From NCBI GenBank assembly GCA_018818345.1, contig JAHISI010000084.1, positions 1 through 7,785 of the forward strand: 7,785 nt of DNA, given 5' to 3'. The position numbers and the translations under genes were made by a program. Under the pieces are notes generated by a model. That model saw only the letters and a list, made by a program, of their open reading frames with translations, did no database searches and was not told where the DNA came from. Below are positions 5,948 to 7,785 of the stretch, in pieces (within the stretch, counting starts at the first letter, position 1; every line of letters starts with the position of its first letter). This stretch comes from Patescibacteria group bacterium (lineage in GTDB: Bacteria > Patescibacteriota > Dojkabacteria > SC72).

Positions 5948-6705
5948 TACTTAGCTAACATCTCGTCTATAACAGCTTTGAATGAATCATATGGATATGC
6001 TCCTTCAATGAGCTTACCCGTTACATTCCCTTCGCTGTCCAATACCCCTACTACAAATCCTGGCGTACCTGCAACACCTGCTGCTTGTCCTGCTGCAAAG
6101 TCTGCATCTACTCTATCTTTAAAGGTCTGATCCTTAACACAAGCATTATACTTAGTCATATCAACGCCCAACTTTTTAGCAGCTGCATCAACGGCTGTCA
6201 TATCCGCTGCTAAATATGCTGCGCTATGGAATTCTCTTAACTTCTCACCACCAAGTTGATCAAGCACACACTCTCCCGCATATGCAGAGGTATATGTAAT
6301 ATCACCATGGAAATCCAAAGGATAGTTTCTAAATACAAAGATAGCCTGATTAGTATCGACATAGTTTGTTACGATATCACTCAAAGTATTCTCTTCAAAA
6401 GTCTGACAGTAAGGACACTGATAGTCACTGTACATTACAATAGCGACTTTTGCCTGACTTCGGTCACCCAATACCGCACCTTCAGCTATTGTAGTTGTAG
6501 CACTAGCATAGGTATCTGTACCAGTTGTGTCTGTGTTAGTCGTATCATTTGCAGTTCCTGCAACATCCTTAGTGGATGCATTCTTGTTCGCAAAAAATAT
6601 TCCTAACGCTATAATTACACCCGCAATGATTATTGCTAACGGTATTGCAAATGTATCGAGGTTAATGACAACCTCTTTAGTCTCACTTCTCTTTGTTTCT
6701 GCCAT
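5947..6705 (-). CDS. Membrane-anchored DsbA-type thioredoxin-fold protein
   Basis: 252 residues: a short cytoplasmic N-terminus, one membrane helix (about 19-39), a low-complexity Thr/Asp/Ala linker (43-72), and a Thioredoxin_4/DsbA-like domain (75-252). The active site is YSDYQCPYCQTFEE with Cys97 and Cys100 (CPYC); the cis-proline loop is AGTPGFVVG (Pro215). Further cysteines at 146 (AGECVLDQ) and 189 (YNACVKD) lie in the inserted helical region and may form a structural disulfide, as in BdbD-like proteins. It should oxidise, or less likely isomerise, disulfides of exported proteins on the outer face. No DsbB/VKOR partner is in the window. The gene is divergent from the hydrolase gene across 81 bases, and its stop touches the right inverted repeat of the transposase unit. 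Confidence 0.9.
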   Translation of the reverse strand: MAETKRSETKEVVINLDTFAIPLAIIIAGVIIALGIFFANKNASTKDVAGTANDTTNTDTTGTDTYASATTTIAEGAVLGDRSQAKVAIVMYSDYQCPYCQTFEENTLSDIVTNYVDTNQAIFVFRNYPLDFHGDITYTSAYAGECVLDQLGGEKLREFHSAAYLAADMTAVDAAAKKLGVDMTKYNACVKDQTFKDRVDADFAAGQAAGVAGTPGFVVGVLDSEGNVTGKLIEGAYPYDSFKAVIDEMLAK

Positions 6706-6737
6706 GTATATCTGAATCTCAAATTTAAGTAATAGAT

Positions 6738-6743
6738 ATTATA
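6738..6743 (-). promoter_or_regulatory. Extended -10 promoter of the oxidoreductase gene
   Basis: On the minus strand the sequence TGGTATAAT gives a perfect TATAAT at 6743-6738 with the TG of an extended -10. The -35 is poor (TTCATT at 17 bases), as expected for extended -10 promoters. Predicted start near 6731 gives a leader of about 26 bases without a Shine-Dalgarno. Confidence 0.5.
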
Positions 6744-6751
6744 CCATCTCA

Positions 6752-6787
6752 TAGACAGAGAATGAAAAAATCAATATAATTATTGTA
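6752..6787 (+). promoter_or_regulatory. Near-consensus leaderless promoter of the hydrolase gene
   Basis: TAGACA at 6752-6757 (five of six bases of TTGACA) is followed by a 17-base spacer and a perfect TATAAT at 6775-6780. The usual start, seven bases after the hexamer, is 6787, the A of the ATG. The transcript would therefore be leaderless, which agrees with the lack of any ribosome binding site. Confidence 0.65.
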
Positions 6788-7635
6788 TGGATGATACAAA
6801 GAAAAAAATACATATTTCAGATATAGTACTTTTCATTGTATTCTTACTCCTTTTGGCATTCCCTGCATATCTTGCATATCAAGTATTGGTTGAAAATAAT
6901 CCACCAAGTAATGATGTACAACAAGAAGATACTTCAACTCAAATTCAAGAAACTACTCCTCCCCTGGAAGAAGAGGTTGTTGTTCCTACAGGACCTAAAT
7001 ATACCGAACTTGTAAGAGAAATATCTGGACAAACCGCATACGTAGCCGTACCAACAAATATAGATGAGAATAATCCACCAGCAATAATATTGTACAGCCA
7101 TGGTTCTAATACCCGAGTCATATCCGACATGTATGATCCTTTCATGATTGATCTTCAGGGATATGGAAAATATTTCGGAGAACAAAATTTTGTATTTGCC
7201 GCTTCTAATGAGCATGACGAGAACTGGGGTAATGCGGCATCAATTGCAGATATGTTAAATCTACAACAGTGGATTGAATCTCGTTACACTACTAATGGTA
7301 AAGTATATTTAATTGGTTTTAGTATGGGTGGTTTACCTACAATGCATTTTGCGGCTAAATATCCAGATAATATTTTGAAAATAGCATTGCTTGCTCCAAC
7401 TACTAGAACATACGAGTGGACTCAGACAGAAGTAAATAAGATTATGGATATTGATATCCAAATATGGCATGGTACTAGTGATGTGAATATTGGATATTCT
7501 AATTCAGCAAATTTTGTTAAATATATGAAGAATCTTGGGAAAGATATTCCATTAGTAACATTGGAAGGTAAAACTCACTTTGATTTGGATACTGAATATA
7601 TGGATCAGATATTGGAATACTTCCAAGCTAATTAG
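6787..7635 (+). CDS. Membrane-anchored alpha/beta hydrolase
   Basis: 282 residues with a lysine-rich N-terminus, one membrane helix (about 12-34), a Pro/Glu/Thr/Gln-rich linker (37-69) and an alpha/beta hydrolase domain (70-282). The oxyanion-side strand reads AIILYSHGSNT (99-109); the nucleophile elbow is IGFSMGG with Ser179; the acid is Asp232 in WHGTSDVNI; the catalytic His is His264 in GKTHFD. The triad is complete and correctly spaced, resembling esterase or peptidase-type (dienelactone hydrolase/prolyl oligopeptidase-like) members. The catalytic domain should face outside. The protein has no cysteine at all, so it cannot be a disulfide substrate of the divergent oxidoreductase. Substrate unknown; an ester, acylated glycan or peptide is possible. 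The first in-frame ATG is used, which coincides with the predicted transcription start; the next Met is at 115, after essential residues. Confidence 0.88.
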   Translation: MDDTKKKIHISDIVLFIVFLLLLAFPAYLAYQVLVENNPPSNDVQQEDTSTQIQETTPPLEEEVVVPTGPKYTELVREISGQTAYVAVPTNIDENNPPAIILYSHGSNTRVISDMYDPFMIDLQGYGKYFGEQNFVFAASNEHDENWGNAASIADMLNLQQWIESRYTTNGKVYLIGFSMGGLPTMHFAAKYPDNILKIALLAPTTRTYEWTQTEVNKIMDIDIQIWHGTSDVNIGYSNSANFVKYMKNLGKDIPLVTLEGKTHFDLDTEYMDQILEYFQAN

Positions 7636-7785
7636 GCAATTTTTAATATATCCTCAATCGCTTTCATTTCAGTATCTGAAAACCCATGTCTATGTCCTTC
7701 TTCGCTATTACAGTGAGTATCCTCATAGATTGGTTTAATATGCATATGGTAATGCATAATAGTTTGACCAGCTTTCTCACCATTA
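7632..7785 (-). CDS. HIT-family nucleotide hydrolase/transferase, C-terminal part
   Basis: The minus strand from the right edge reads 50 residues to a TAA at 7632-7634; the N-terminus lies outside the window. It begins NGEKAGQTIMHYHMHIKPIY: the AGQT lead-in and H-x-H-x-H triad are the signature of the HIT superfamily, whose middle histidine forms a nucleotidyl intermediate. The remaining 30 residues include EDTHCNSEEGHRHGFSDTEM, then a closing helix. Members hydrolyse nucleoside phosphoramidates or dinucleotides in the cytoplasm; the exact substrate cannot be given from this part. The gene is convergent with the hydrolase and overlaps its 3' end by four bases (TTAG), so neither has a terminator between them. 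Confidence 0.88.
   Translation of the reverse strand, partial: NGEKAGQTIMHYHMHIKPIYEDTHCNSEEGHRHGFSDTEMKAIEDILKIA

Noticed and set aside
6256..6715. Plus-strand open frames opposite the oxidoreductase gene
   Set aside because: Cys/Ser-rich or Val/Ala-rich shadow translations of a well-supported thioredoxin-fold gene.
6934..7215. Minus-strand open frames opposite the hydrolase gene
   Set aside because: Shadows of a hydrolase with a complete catalytic triad; no motif or start signal of their own.
1..7785. UGA recoded as glycine (code 25), suggested by the absence of TGA stops
   Set aside because: Seven visible stops are too few, glycines are encoded by GGN throughout, and no gene is broken by an in-frame TGA.
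1..7785. CRISPR array, tRNA, rRNA or riboswitch
   Set aside because: No spaced direct repeats and no cloverleaf or known aptamer pattern were seen on either strand; every gap longer than 60 bases is accounted for by promoters or the transposase ends.

Overview
The window is AT-rich DNA with compact, mostly overlapping genes. No gene start has a recognisable Shine-Dalgarno sequence. Stops are TAA or TAG only, and the standard genetic code reads cleanly. Gene content, short intergenic gaps and at least one apparently leaderless promoter fit a Candidate Phyla Radiation (Patescibacteria) bacterium. That placement is inference, because the window holds no phylogenetic marker.

Left part (1-4138, minus strand): a three-gene surface-glycan operon read right to left. 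It has a GT-B family 4 glycosyltransferase, a 673-residue multi-membrane GT-C (family 39-like) glycosyltransferase, and a Wzx-like oligosaccharide flippase cut by the left edge. Each junction overlaps (17 and 10 bases), so one transcript is likely. Together they suggest sugar transfer onto a lipid carrier, flipping across the membrane, and transfer or modification on the outer face.

Middle (4139-5378): a 97-base divergent promoter region, then a plus-strand gene for an exported protein. It has a signal peptide, a bactofilin-like beta-helix ladder with an exact 17-residue glycine period, and a C-terminal membrane domain.

Centre (5377-5947): a REP-associated (Y1/HUH) transposase gene bounded by 34-base inverted repeats (30 of 34 identical). 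Each repeat is centred on the palindrome GACCTAGGTC. The transposase stop codon lies inside one palindrome, and the outer edges of the repeats touch the stop codons of the two convergent neighbours. This compact element is the most unusual object in the window.

Right part (5947-7785): a membrane-anchored DsbA-type thioredoxin-fold oxidoreductase (CPYC) on the minus strand, divergent from a membrane-anchored, cysteine-free alpha/beta hydrolase on the plus strand. The hydrolase promoter places +1 on its ATG. The hydrolase stop overlaps, by four bases, the stop of a convergent HIT-family gene that runs off the right edge. Overall the region is concerned with the cell envelope, with one small mobile or REP-type unit between convergent genes.
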